Assembly (NCBI RefSeq): GCF_945957355.1 | Contig: NZ_CAMFKM010000001.1 | Coordinates: 310,001 to 374,000, forward strand | DNA: 64,000 nucleotides | Reading direction: 5' to 3' | Source: an uncultured Reyranella sp. | GTDB lineage: Bacteria > Pseudomonadota > Alphaproteobacteria > Reyranellales > Reyranellaceae | Shown: positions 9,799 through 18,667 of the stretch, piece after piece | How the letters are laid out: each line of letters opens with the position of its first letter | Numbering within the stretch: the stretch's first letter is position 1 | The notes under the pieces: model-generated | Told to the model about the DNA's origin: nothing | Databases searched by the model: none | Seen by the model: only the letters and a program-made list of their open reading frames with translations | Translations under genes and position numbers: made by a program

Positions 9799-11268
9799 AT
9801 GGATGGTATTGTCGAGCGGCATTCGGCGGGCCTGGACGAACTCGAGAAGGTCGCGCGCCACGACCTGGCGCGGTTGAACTATCCGCCGGCCAACTGGGTG
9901 CCGGAAAGGACCGGCCCCGACGGCCAGCCCGTGCTCGACGTGCTGATCGTCGGCGCCGGCATGTGCGGCCAGACCGCAGCCTGGGGGCTGCTGCGCGAGG
10001 GCATCCGCAACATCCGCGTGATCGAGCGCAACCAGCACGGCCATGAAGGCCCGTGGAACACCACGGCGCGCATGCCGACTCTGCGTTCGCCCAAGCATCT
10101 CACCGGCCCCGATCTCGGCGTGCCGTCCCTCACCTTCCGCGCCTGGTACGAGGCGCAGTACGGCGCCGAGGGTTGGGAGAGGCTCTACAAGATCCCGCGC
10201 CTCGACTGGCTCTCCTATCTCCTGTGGGTGCGTAAGGTCGTCGACCTGAAGGTCGAGAACGGCGTTTCGCTGCTCAAGGTCGTGGCCGCAGGCGACTTCC
10301 TGCAGGCGAGCCTGTCGACCGGCGAAACGCTTATCGTGCGCAAGCTCGTCCTGGCCAATGGGCGCGACGGATCAGGCGGGTTCCGCTGGCCGACTTTCCC
10401 GTCCTTCGATCCGGAAGATCCTTCACGTGAGGGCCGCGTTTATCACACCCTGGAAAAGATCGATTTCACCAGGCTCAAGGGCAAGCGCCTCGGCATCCTG
10501 GGCGTGCTCGCGACGGCGATCGACAATGCCTGCACGGCGCTGGAAGCCGGCGCGGCAGAGGCGATCTGCTATGCGCGGCGACCGCACCTGCCCCAGGTCA
10601 ACAAGTCGAAGGGCGTGTCCTTCCCCGGTTTCCAACGTGGCCAGGGCATGCTGGACGACGATTGGCGCTGGAAGATCTACACCTACATGCTGGCCGCCGG
10701 TTCGCCGCCGCCGCACGAATCCGTATTGCGCGCGCAGCGGCTGCCGGGCTTCGCCTTCCGCTTCGCCGAGCCATGGCTCGACATGATCGTCGACAAGGAT
10801 GGCGTCACCGTGAAGACCACGAAGGCCACGGAGCGCTTCGATGCGGTCCTGCTCGGCACCGGCTTCGACATCGATCTCGCGCGGCGCCCGGAACTCGGGG
10901 CGTTTGCCGCCAATGCAGCCCTGTGGGGCGACCGTCGCACGTCGGCGGAAGCCGCTGCCAATGCCGAGGCGGCGCGCTATCCCTATCTCGGTCCGGGCTT
11001 CGAGCTGATCGAGAAAGTGCCTGGCCGCACGCCCCACATGGGCGACATCCACCTCTTCAACTGGGGCAGCATCCTGAGCCACGGCGCCCTCGCCGGCGAC
11101 ATCCCCGGCCTGTTTGTCGGCTCGACGCGCCTCGTGCAGTCGATCTCCCATGCGCTGTTCCGCGAAGACGTCGAGACGCACGTCCGGAACATGTACGCTC
11201 AGGAGGATCCGGAACTCGCGCCGACCGACTATTTCGTGCCGCGCGAAAGGCGATCCGGCACGCTCTGA
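9799..11268 (+). CDS. FAD/NAD(P)-binding flavoprotein monooxygenase-like protein
   Basis: Flavoprotein of 489 residues. An N-terminal segment precedes the FAD Rossmann motif VLIVGAGMCGQTAAWGL (from about residue 46). A conserved-looking PWNTTARMPTLRSPKHLTGP stretch follows, then a second nucleotide site (KRLGILGVLATAIDNA) that is degenerate against GxGxSG. The late ATG-like motif VLLGTGFDID fits group B flavin monooxygenases. The ATG at 9799 has GGAAG 6 bases upstream. It lies 13 bases before the second GMC oxidoreductase gene and is likely co-transcribed with it. Substrate unknown; Baeyer-Villiger or N-hydroxylating activity is possible. Confidence 0.82.
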   Translation: MDGIVERHSAGLDELEKVARHDLARLNYPPANWVPERTGPDGQPVLDVLIVGAGMCGQTAAWGLLREGIRNIRVIERNQHGHEGPWNTTARMPTLRSPKHLTGPDLGVPSLTFRAWYEAQYGAEGWERLYKIPRLDWLSYLLWVRKVVDLKVENGVSLLKVVAAGDFLQASLSTGETLIVRKLVLANGRDGSGGFRWPTFPSFDPEDPSREGRVYHTLEKIDFTRLKGKRLGILGVLATAIDNACTALEAGAAEAICYARRPHLPQVNKSKGVSFPGFQRGQGMLDDDWRWKIYTYMLAAGSPPPHESVLRAQRLPGFAFRFAEPWLDMIVDKDGVTVKTTKATERFDAVLLGTGFDIDLARRPELGAFAANAALWGDRRTSAEAAANAEAARYPYLGPGFELIEKVPGRTPHMGDIHLFNWGSILSHGALAGDIPGLFVGSTRLVQSISHALFREDVETHVRNMYAQEDPELAPTDYFVPRERRSGTL

Positions 11269-11281
11269 GGGGGGAAGAAAA

Positions 11282-12877
11282 ATGCAGGCGGATTATGTGG
11301 TCGTCGGCGCGGGATCGGCCGGCTGCACGGTCGCGGCGCGCCTCAGCGAGACCGGCGCCTCGGTGATCCTGCTGGAGGCGGGCCCCAGCGACTGGCACCC
11401 GATGATCCACATCCCGGCCGGCATCCGCTCGCTGATCCGCAATCCGCTGGTGAACTGGAACTATACGACCGAGCCGGAGAAGGGCTCGGGTGACCGGCGC
11501 ATCGAATGGCCGCGCGGCCGCACGCTGGGCGGCTCGAGCTCGATCAACGGCATGCTCTACGTCCGCGGCGCGCCAGCCGACTTCGACGGCTGGGCGCAGA
11601 TGGGTTGCCGCGGCTGGAGCTACGATGACGTGCTGCCCTTCTTCATGAAGTCCGAGCAGTACGTGCAGGGCGGTGACAAGGAGGTGCGCGGCCAGGATGG
11701 CCCGCTCAAGGTGGAGGACTATCGCACCATCCTGCCCCTCACCCATCGCTTCGTCGAAGGCGCCCAGCAGGCCGGCTTCCCGTTCAATCCCGACCTCAAC
11801 GGCAAGACACGCGACGGGGTCGGCTACTCGCAGATGACCCGGCGCGGCCGCTGGCGCGGCTCGACGGCGCAGACCTATCTCCGCGAAGCACGCGGCCGCC
11901 CCAACCTGCGGGTCGAGACGAACGCCCAAAGCGGCAAACTGATGTTCGAGGGCAAGCGCTGTGTCGGCGTCGCCTTCCAGCGCGGCGGCAAGCTCACCGA
12001 GGTGCGGGCCAACCGCGAGGTCATCGTCTCCGGGGGCGCGGTCAACTCACCACACATCCTTCAGATCTCGGGCATCGGGCCGGCAGCGCACCTGCAGTCG
12101 CTCGGCATCCCGGTCGTGCACGACCTGCCCGGTGTCGGATCGAACCTGATCGACCATTATGTCGTGCGCGTCGTGCATCGCGTCAAAGGCGCCGAGACGG
12201 TCAACGAGGTCTCGCGTTTCCCGCGCGTATTGCCGGAGATCCTGCGCTTCGCCTTCACCGGCCGCGGCGCCCTCACCTTTGGCGTGACGACGGCGCAGGT
12301 CTTCTGTGACAGCCGCGAGGGCCTGGCCTCGCCCGACCTGCAGCTCCTGTTCACCCCGGGCAGCACGCATCCGCTGAAGTTCGGTCAGCTCGACGAGCAG
12401 CCGGGCATGAGCTGCGTCGTCTGCGTCGTGAAGCCCGACAGCCGCGGCACCATCATGGCCGCCTCGTCCGATCCCTTCGCCCGGCCGCACATCAAGCCGA
12501 ACTATCTCACCACGCACACCGACGAGCTGGCCCTGCTGGGGGGCTTCCGCCATACGCGCCGCATCTTCGCGGCGCCGGCGCTCGCCCAGCACAGCCAGGG
12601 CGAAATCCAGCCCGGCCCCGACGTGAAGACCGATGCCGACCTGCTGGCCTACGCCCGCCGCGCCGGCAACACGCTCTATCACCCGGTCGGCACCTGCAAG
12701 ATGGGCGAGGACCCGCGCGCCGTCGTCGATTCCCGCCTGCGCGTGCACGGCATCCAGGGGCTGCGGGTGATCGACGCCTCGGTGATGCCGACCCTCACGA
12801 CCGGCAACACCAATGCCCCCACCATCATGATCGGCGAGAAGGGCGCGGCGATGATCCGCGAGGATACCGCCGCTTGA
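11282..12877 (+). CDS. GMC family oxidoreductase (choline dehydrogenase-like)
   Basis: Complete FAD-dependent oxidoreductase, 531 residues. Rossmann motif [16 protein letters not shown] is at the N-terminus, GMC signature 1 reads [18 protein letters not shown] and signature 2 [15 protein letters not shown]. Near the C-terminus [10 protein letters not shown] supplies the catalytic His and [14 protein letters not shown] the FAD-contacting end. Strongly similar in these motifs to the truncated GMC gene at 1-1112. A purine-rich site (ggggggaag) precedes the ATG. Its stop overlaps the start of the next gene (TTGA), so the two are translationally coupled. Confidence 0.93.
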   Translation: MQADYVVVGAGSAGCTVAARLSETGASVILLEAGPSDWHPMIHIPAGIRSLIRNPLVNWNYTTEPEKGSGDRRIEWPRGRTLGGSSSINGMLYVRGAPADFDGWAQMGCRGWSYDDVLPFFMKSEQYVQGGDKEVRGQDGPLKVEDYRTILPLTHRFVEGAQQAGFPFNPDLNGKTRDGVGYSQMTRRGRWRGSTAQTYLREARGRPNLRVETNAQSGKLMFEGKRCVGVAFQRGGKLTEVRANREVIVSGGAVNSPHILQISGIGPAAHLQSLGIPVVHDLPGVGSNLIDHYVVRVVHRVKGAETVNEVSRFPRVLPEILRFAFTGRGALTFGVTTAQVFCDSREGLASPDLQLLFTPGSTHPLKFGQLDEQPGMSCVVCVVKPDSRGTIMAASSDPFARPHIKPNYLTTHTDELALLGGFRHTRRIFAAPALAQHSQGEIQPGPDVKTDADLLAYARRAGNTLYHPVGTCKMGEDPRAVVDSRLRVHGIQGLRVIDASVMPTLTTGNTNAPTIMIGEKGAAMIREDTAA

Positions 12878-13485
12878 TCAAGATCGACTTCAGGAAGGCG
12901 CTGGCGGGGCTCTACACGGCGCCCGCCGGCCGCTTTGTCGAGGTCGACGTGCCGCAGCTCGGCTTCGTGAAGATCGACGGCCAAGGCGATCCCAACACGT
13001 CGCCGGCCTACCGGCAGGCCATCGAATGGCTCTACCCGGTAAGCTACGCCCTGAAGTTTGCCGCCAAGGGGATCGGCAAGGACTATGTCGTGCCTCCGCT
13101 GGAAGGCCTCTGGTGGGCCGACGAGCCGGCGGACTTCGTGGCCCGGCGCAAGGATCGCTGGCGCTGGACCATGATGATCATGGCGCCGGACTTCATCACG
13201 CCGCCGTTCTTCGAAGCCGCCATCGAGAAGGCGAAACGGAAGCTCGGCGACGCGCCATCAAGCCTGAGGCTCGAACCGCTCACTGAAGGCCGCTCGCTGC
13301 AGACCCTGCATGTCGGCAACTATGACGACGAAGGCCCCGCCCTCGCCCGCCTGCACGATGAGATCATGCCGGTGCAGGGCCTGACCTTTGCCGGCCCTCA
13401 TCATGAGATCTACCTGAGCGACCCGCGCAAGACCGCACCGTCCAGGCTCAAGACCATCCTGCGCCAGCCGGTGAAGCCGCACTGA
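12874..13485 (+). CDS. GyrI-like small-molecule-binding domain protein
   Basis: Cytoplasmic protein of 203 residues with the layout of stand-alone GyrI-like (SOUL/BmrR ligand-binding fold) proteins: an N-terminal stretch [35 protein letters not shown], then LEGLWWADE and a late [19 protein letters not shown] motif. The start is TTG at 12874, which overlaps the GMC stop codon by 4 bases; no better ATG exists nearby. Family members bind or hydrolyse small cyclopropanoid or hydrophobic compounds, or are uncharacterised. Coupling to the GMC oxidoreductase suggests binding of its substrate or product. Confidence 0.8.
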   Translation: MIKIDFRKALAGLYTAPAGRFVEVDVPQLGFVKIDGQGDPNTSPAYRQAIEWLYPVSYALKFAAKGIGKDYVVPPLEGLWWADEPADFVARRKDRWRWTMMIMAPDFITPPFFEAAIEKAKRKLGDAPSSLRLEPLTEGRSLQTLHVGNYDDEGPALARLHDEIMPVQGLTFAGPHHEIYLSDPRKTAPSRLKTILRQPVKPH

Positions 13486-13497
13486 CGCCTTTCGCGA

Positions 13498-14523
13498 TCA
13501 GCGAATCGGCGGGGCGTATTGGAGACCGCCCTGGGTCCACAGCGCGTTCTGGCCGCGCGGGATCTTGAGAAGCGAGCCCGCGCCGACGTTGCGATCGAAG
13601 ACCTCGCCGTAGTTACCGACCTGCTTGATGATGTTGTAGACCCACTTCTCGTCGACCCCGAGCGCCTTGCCCATGCCCGGCGTGACGCCGAGGATGCGCT
13701 TGATCGCGGGATTGTCGCTCTTCAGCATCTCGTCGACGTTCTTCGAGGTGATGCCGTACTCCTCGGCCTCGAGCATCGCGAACTGCGTCCAGCGCACGAT
13801 GTCCTCGAACTGGTTGTCGCCGTGGCGCACGACCGGTCCCAGCGGCTCCTTCGAGATGACCTCGGGCAGGACGATATAGTCGTCGGGGTTGGGGGCATTG
13901 GCGATGCGCGTCGCGTAGAGCCGCGCCTGATCGCCGGAATAGGCGTCGCAGCGGCCGCTGAAGAAGGCGCTGCGGCTCTGGTCGGGATCCTCGAACAGCA
14001 CCGGCTTGAAGCTCATCTTGCTGGTGCGGAAATAGTCGGCGATGTTGAGTTCGGACGTGCTGCCGGTCAGCACGCAGATCGAGGCGCCGTTCAGTTCCTT
14101 GGCGCTCTTCACGCCGAGCTTCTTCGGTACCATGAAGCCCTGGCCGTCATAGTAGGTGACGCCCACGAAATCGAGGCCGAGCGCGGTGTCGCGCGTCAGG
14201 GTCCAGGTCGAGTTGTTCGACAGCAGGTCGACCTCGCCCGCCTGCAGCGCCGTGAAGCGCTGCTGGCCCGACAAGGGCACGTACTTCACCTTCTCGGAAT
14301 CACCGAAGAGGGCGGCGGAGACACCCCGGCAGATGTCGACATTCATGCCAGTCCACTTGCCCTGGTTGTCGACCACCATGAAGCCGGCGATACCGCCGAC
14401 GGCCACGCCGCAGATGAGCTGGCCACGCGCCTTCACGGCGTCGAGGTCCTTGCCGGCCATGGCCTGGCCCGCCGGTAGGAGCATCGCCCCCCCGATCGCC
14501 ATCGCCGAAAGCAACTTCTTCAT
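13498..14523 (-). CDS. General L-amino-acid ABC transporter substrate-binding protein (AapJ-like)
   Basis: Periplasmic SBP family 3 protein of 341 residues. Signal peptide MKKLLSAMAIGGAMLLPAGQAMA is followed by KDLDAVKARGQLICGV and the phrases WTGMNVDICRGVSAALFGD and LSGQQRFTALQAGEVDLLSNNSTWTL, typical of AapJ/BztA proteins. AGGAGG stands 9 bases before the ATG at 14523. Permease and ATPase genes of such a system are not adjacent, so the binding protein is an orphan here. It converges on the GyrI-like gene 12 bases away. Confidence 0.9.
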   Translation of the reverse strand: MKKLLSAMAIGGAMLLPAGQAMAGKDLDAVKARGQLICGVAVGGIAGFMVVDNQGKWTGMNVDICRGVSAALFGDSEKVKYVPLSGQQRFTALQAGEVDLLSNNSTWTLTRDTALGLDFVGVTYYDGQGFMVPKKLGVKSAKELNGASICVLTGSTSELNIADYFRTSKMSFKPVLFEDPDQSRSAFFSGRCDAYSGDQARLYATRIANAPNPDDYIVLPEVISKEPLGPVVRHGDNQFEDIVRWTQFAMLEAEEYGITSKNVDEMLKSDNPAIKRILGVTPGMGKALGVDEKWVYNIIKQVGNYGEVFDRNVGAGSLLKIPRGQNALWTQGGLQYAPPIR

Positions 14524-14549
14524 CGGAATGCCCCTCCTGGCCGCTCCGG

Positions 14550-15527
14550 TCACTCGACCTTGGCGCCCACAGTCTTGACGACCTCGGCCCACTTGGCGCG
14601 ATCACGCTTCACCGTGGCCTGGAACTGATCGATCGTTTCATAGCGCGGCGTGTTGCCGAGTTCGACCAGCTTCTTCTGGACATCGGGATCGGCCAGCGCG
14701 GCCTTGATCGCCAGATTCATCTTCTGTGCGATCGCGGGATCGAGACCCTTCGGGCCGAAGAGACCGAACCAGGTGTAGCTCTCGAAGCCGGGCAGGCCCG
14801 CCTCGTCGATCGTCGGCACGTCGGGGATCGCCGGCACGCGCGTCTTGGTCGAGACGCCCAGCAGCTTCATCTTGCCCGCCGCCGCCTGCGGCATGGCGAT
14901 CTGCACCTGGGCGAAGATGCAGCACGTGTCGCCGTTCAGCACCGACTGGATGCCGTCGGGGGAGCCCTTGTACGGCACATGCACCATGTCGAGCCCGGCC
15001 TTGGCGGTGAATTCGGCGAAGGCCAGGTGCGTGCCGGCGCCGTTGCCGGTCGAGGCATAGTTGTACTTGCCGGGCGCCGCCTTCACCTTGGCGATGAAGT
15101 CCTTCACGTCCCTGGCGTCGATCGCCTTGGGATTGATCGCCAGCACGTTCGACACGTCGACCAGGGTCGAGATCGGCGTGAAGTCCTTCTCCACGTCGAA
15201 GGGAAGCTTGCTGTAGAGGGCGGCATTGATGCCGTGCGTGCCGGCCGTGCCCAGCAGGAAGGTGTAGCCGTCGGGCTTGGCCTTCGCGACGAAATCGGAC
15301 GCGACGTTGCCGCCAGCGCCCGCCTTGTAATCGATTACGATGCGCTGGCCGAGTGCCTTGTCGAGCAGCGGCTGCAGGACGCGCGCGACGACATCGGTGC
15401 CGGAGCCCGGCGGAAAGCCCATGACGATGGTGATGGGGCGGGTCGGCCAGTCCTGTGCCGACGCCGGAAAAGCGACGGATGCCGCACAGAGAAAAAGCGC
15501 CATGGTGCCGAGCAGAAATCTGCGCAC
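14550..15527 (-). CDS. Bug/TctC family tricarboxylate-type binding protein
   Basis: Periplasmic Bug-family solute receptor of 325 residues. The start is GTG at 15527, 8 bases after GGAGG; this gives a clean signal peptide (MRRFLLGTMALFLCAASVAFPASA). An ATG 33 bases upstream would bury the ribosome site. The mature part starts QDWPTRPITIVMGFPPGSGTDVVARVL, with the family phrases YKAGAGGNVASDFVAKAKPDGYTFL and FGPKGLDPAIAQKMN. TctA/TctB membrane partners are absent, as is usual for this expanded family. It is divergent from the acyl-CoA dehydrogenase gene over 53 bases, so it may import that pathway's acid. Confidence 0.92.
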   Translation of the reverse strand: MRRFLLGTMALFLCAASVAFPASAQDWPTRPITIVMGFPPGSGTDVVARVLQPLLDKALGQRIVIDYKAGAGGNVASDFVAKAKPDGYTFLLGTAGTHGINAALYSKLPFDVEKDFTPISTLVDVSNVLAINPKAIDARDVKDFIAKVKAAPGKYNYASTGNGAGTHLAFAEFTAKAGLDMVHVPYKGSPDGIQSVLNGDTCCIFAQVQIAMPQAAAGKMKLLGVSTKTRVPAIPDVPTIDEAGLPGFESYTWFGLFGPKGLDPAIAQKMNLAIKAALADPDVQKKLVELGNTPRYETIDQFQATVKRDRAKWAEVVKTVGAKVE

Positions 15528-15580
15528 TGTGATGTCCTCCAAGTCCGATACAATGCTCATGCAAGAAACGGGGAAAATCC

Positions 15581-16744
15581 ATGGGTTACATGACTGACGA
15601 GCGCCGCATGATCCAGGAGACGGCGCGCGCCTTCGTCATGAAGGAAGTGCTGCCGGTCGCGAACAGGCTCGATCCGGAGAAGGGCGACATCCCGCCGGAG
15701 CTGATTCAGAAGCTGGCCGACATGGGCTATTTCGGCATCGTCATCCCCGAACAATATGGCGGCATGGGCCTCGGCGTCTTCGAATACTGCCTGATCACCG
15801 AGGAGCTGGCGCGCGGCTGGATGAGCGTGGCCTCGATCATCGCCCGCGGCAATGGCCTCAGCGCCGGCCGCGGCATGACCGAGGCCCAGCGCGCCGTGTT
15901 CCTTCCTCGCGCCGCCCGTGGTGAATTTCTGGGCGCCGCGGCCATGTCCGAGCCGAATGTCGGGTCCGATCTCGGCAGCATATCCTGCCGCGCGCGCAGG
16001 GACGGCGACGACTGGGTTGTCACCGGCAACAAGTACTGGTGCACCTTCGCCGATGGCGCCGACTACATCATGCTGGTGGCCCGCACTTCCGACGCCCCCG
16101 ACCCCAAGCGCAAGCATGTCGGCCTCTCCTCCTTCCTGATCGAGAAGCCCCGGGGCACGCTCCCGCCCGGCGTGAAGGGCGCGCCGATTCCCAAGATCGG
16201 TTACTTCGGCTGGAAGACCTGGGAACTGGCCTTCGACGAATGCCGGCTGCCCGGCTCGGCGCTGATCGGCGAGGAAGGCCGTGCCTTCTATTACATCTCT
16301 GCCGGGCTCGAGCGCGCCCGCGCCCATACCGCGGCCCGCGCCATCGGCCTCGCCCGCGGCGCGCTGGAAGACGCCACCGCCTATGCGCAGGAGCGCCGCC
16401 AGTTCGGCCAGGCGATCGGCGATTTCCAGAACACCCGCTTCCGCCTCGCCCGCATGGCCACCGAAATCGAGGCGTCGCGACAGCTCATGTATTTCGTCTG
16501 CGACGAGATCGACCAGAAGCGGCGCTGTGACAAGGAAGCGGCGATGGTGAAGTTCCACGCTTCCGAGATGGCCGAGCGGGTCACCTCCGAGGCGCTGCAG
16601 GTGTTCGGCGGCGCCGGCTACACCACGCTTCATGCCGTCGAGCGCTACTGGCGCGATGCGCGCCTGACCAAGATCTTCGAGGGCACGTCGGAGATCCAGC
16701 AGCGCATCATCTCCGACCATCTGCTCGGCAAGCAGAAGGCCTGA
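15581..16744 (+). CDS. Acyl-CoA dehydrogenase
   Basis: Flavoprotein of 387 residues that introduces the alpha,beta double bond into an acyl-CoA. Signature 1 region AAAMSEPNVGSDLGSISCRA and C-terminal signature QVFGGAGYTTLHAVERYWRDARL are present, and the catalytic base is expected at Glu367 in KIFEGTSEIQQ. No mitochondrial-type extension; length is standard. The ATG at 15581 follows a ggggaaaa run. It is directly followed by the DUF3237 gene (1 base between), which is probably the same transcript. Chain-length preference cannot be judged. Confidence 0.93.
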   Translation: MGYMTDERRMIQETARAFVMKEVLPVANRLDPEKGDIPPELIQKLADMGYFGIVIPEQYGGMGLGVFEYCLITEELARGWMSVASIIARGNGLSAGRGMTEAQRAVFLPRAARGEFLGAAAMSEPNVGSDLGSISCRARRDGDDWVVTGNKYWCTFADGADYIMLVARTSDAPDPKRKHVGLSSFLIEKPRGTLPPGVKGAPIPKIGYFGWKTWELAFDECRLPGSALIGEEGRAFYYISAGLERARAHTAARAIGLARGALEDATAYAQERRQFGQAIGDFQNTRFRLARMATEIEASRQLMYFVCDEIDQKRRCDKEAAMVKFHASEMAERVTSEALQVFGGAGYTTLHAVERYWRDARLTKIFEGTSEIQQRIISDHLLGKQKA

Positions 16745-16745
16745 C

Positions 16746-17225
16746 ATGGAGGTCGACACCTTCATCGAGACCGCGCCGTCGCTGCGCTTCGCCTTTTCCA
16801 TCAAGGCGAAGGTCGGGCCGGTCCAGGATCTCGGCCAGACGGCCCGCGGCCATCGCCGCATCATCGATATCCTGGGCGGCGAGGTGCGGGGCCCGCGCCT
16901 CGAAGGCGAGATCCTGCCCGGCGGCGCCGACTGGCAGATCGTGCGCTCCGACGGCACGATCGAGGTGGTGGCGCGCTACACGATCCGCAGCAGGACGGGC
17001 GCATTGATCTACGTCCAGAACGAGGGACTGCGCGTCGCTGGTCCGGAAGTCCTGGAGCGCATGTCGAAGGGCGAGCTGCTGCCGCCCGGCAGCTACCACT
17101 TCCGCACGGCGCCGCGCTTCGAGACATCGGAGCCGACGCTCAAATGGCTGGAGCGCGCGACCTTCGTCGGCGTCGCCACCCGCGGCCCGGACAGGATCGC
17201 GATCGGTTTCCACGAGGTGCTGTAA
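16746..17225 (+). CDS. DUF3237 (UPF0311) family protein
   Basis: Cytoplasmic protein of 159 residues recognised by the family's order of motifs: an N-terminal PSLRFAFSIKAKVGPVQDLG, the block GGEVRGPRLEGEILPGGADWQIVRSDGTIEVVARY, and YHFRTAPRFETSEPTLKWLERATFVGVATRGPDRI. The biochemical role of the family is not established; members lie often next to acyl-CoA or aromatic catabolism genes, as here. Start ATG at 16746, right after the acyl-CoA dehydrogenase stop, indicates co-translation. Confidence 0.88.
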   Translation: MEVDTFIETAPSLRFAFSIKAKVGPVQDLGQTARGHRRIIDILGGEVRGPRLEGEILPGGADWQIVRSDGTIEVVARYTIRSRTGALIYVQNEGLRVAGPEVLERMSKGELLPPGSYHFRTAPRFETSEPTLKWLERATFVGVATRGPDRIAIGFHEVL

Positions 17226-17234
17226 ACGAGAGAC

Positions 17235-17336
17235 CTTTAATCGGCCACAAGCCGGCATTTTGTAGAGAGAAGATCTCTCCGCTCCGCCTCGCGGAGTTTA
17301 CCCCGAGGTACTCGAGGGGCTCGGCTCCGGTCGAGA
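17235..17336. repeat. Intergenic stretch with several small hairpins
   Basis: Between two convergent genes (stops 17225 and 17350). Four short inverted repeats follow one another: GAGAG-AAGAT-CTCTC, CTCCGC-CTC-GCGGAG, CCCCGAG/CTCGAGGGG with one bulged A, and CTCG...CGAG before GATGACGGG. The density resembles a degraded intergenic repeat family or a bidirectional terminator. No reading frame is supported here. Confidence 0.35.
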
Positions 17337-17349
17337 TGACGGGTCTTCT

Positions 17350-18618
17350 CTATTTCTTGCGGCATACCTCCGCCACCCGAGGCGCGATCAGCGCCGCGAA
17401 CTTGGCAGAGCCGGTCGGCGAGAAGTGCTCGCCATCCCAGAAGTCAGCGGGCTCGAACTGCTTGTCGTCGATGGCGATGTAGGTGTCGCCGAGTGCCGCG
17501 GCTTCACGCTGCAGGATGCCCGTCAGCCGTGCGAGCAGCGCCCGCAGGTCGCCGATCCTCACATAGGGCGCCCACAGGCTGCCGCGCCAGCTCGCCCCTT
17601 CGAGCGACGCGTGATCGAAAACCTCGCCGATCCAGACGGTGGCGATGCCGCGCTGACGGTTGATCGACGAGATCGTCCGGACATTGCGCGTGAAGATCGC
17701 CTCGAGCGCCGGATCGGGGTCGCCGCTCGCCAGCCCGTCCGGGTTCGGCGCCCGGGCGGTATCGAAGGCGAAGGCCGCCAGCCGGCCGACAAGGTGCAAC
17801 AGCGGCGACACCGCCGGAAGCAGGCGTTCGACGCGGCGCACCTCCAAAGCGTCGATCAAGAACGGCGTCTGATAGTCCGCGTAGCCGGTATCGAGGTTGC
17901 GGATGTGGGCATTGGCGACATCCCCTCCGCCGACAAAGTAGACTGCACAATCGGGCTGGGTGCCGTAGGCCGGCTGGTAGAATGCCGTGCGGATCACGAT
18001 CTGGGCCGTGCTGTTGGACGTCACCCCGTGGTTCAGCACGGCGAAGGTCTCGCCCAGCAAAGCTTCGAGCCGCTCGGGCCAGGTCTCGCCGTCGCGAACG
18101 GCCAGATCCTCGGTCGTCGCCCCCCCGAAGACGGCGACGACGTTCTTGTCACGCAGTTCCGCGGACGACCGTTCCCGGCCGCGCAATCCCTGCGAATCGA
18201 CGTGGTACTTGCCGGAAGCATTGGCCGATGTCGGCACGTTGGCAGCCTGCAGAAGAGGATGCCAGGTCCGGATCACTTCGCGCGGCCCGCCGGACGGCAG
18301 CAGGTCGCTCTTCGCCAGGTCGTGACGCGTCAGGGCGACGGAACCGAGGCCGAGGCCGAGTTCGATCGCCGCAAGCGACAGCACCACCATCGTGATGCGC
18401 GGCCAGGGAGCGCATACGGTGCCGAGCCCGAGCAGGATCGCGACATAGGCGTAGTACCGCACACGCGGCGAGTCCGGCGCCAGTTCCGCGGCGAGCCCAT
18501 AGCGCCACACGATCGCGCCCGCCACCACGGCCATGGACAGCGACACGAGGATCGCGATCGTCCGCTCGAACCGGTAGGGCTTCGCCAACCCGACGTGATG
18601 TGACAGCCAGCGGATCAT
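17350..18618 (-). CDS. Membrane-anchored SGNH/GDSL-like hydrolase family protein
   Basis: Protein of 422 residues. Two or three hydrophobic segments at the N-terminus (about residues 20-100) anchor a C-terminal domain of SGNH type. FGGATTEDLAVRDGETWPERLEALLG provides the block I-like turn, NHGVTSNSTAQ a possible block, and DFWDGEHFSPTGSAKFAALIAP the characteristic D-x-x-H end motif, as in acyl-transfer or deacylation enzymes of cell-surface polysaccharides. The block I serine is less clear (GGATTE), so activity is uncertain. It stands alone on its strand. Confidence 0.72.
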   Translation of the reverse strand: MIRWLSHHVGLAKPYRFERTIAILVSLSMAVVAGAIVWRYGLAAELAPDSPRVRYYAYVAILLGLGTVCAPWPRITMVVLSLAAIELGLGLGSVALTRHDLAKSDLLPSGGPREVIRTWHPLLQAANVPTSANASGKYHVDSQGLRGRERSSAELRDKNVVAVFGGATTEDLAVRDGETWPERLEALLGETFAVLNHGVTSNSTAQIVIRTAFYQPAYGTQPDCAVYFVGGGDVANAHIRNLDTGYADYQTPFLIDALEVRRVERLLPAVSPLLHLVGRLAAFAFDTARAPNPDGLASGDPDPALEAIFTRNVRTISSINRQRGIATVWIGEVFDHASLEGASWRGSLWAPYVRIGDLRALLARLTGILQREAAALGDTYIAIDDKQFEPADFWDGEHFSPTGSAKFAALIAPRVAEVCRKK

Positions 18619-18667
18619 GTGTCCGTGGGAATATCACGCCGATCCAGGCCTCACAAAAGACCGAGGT

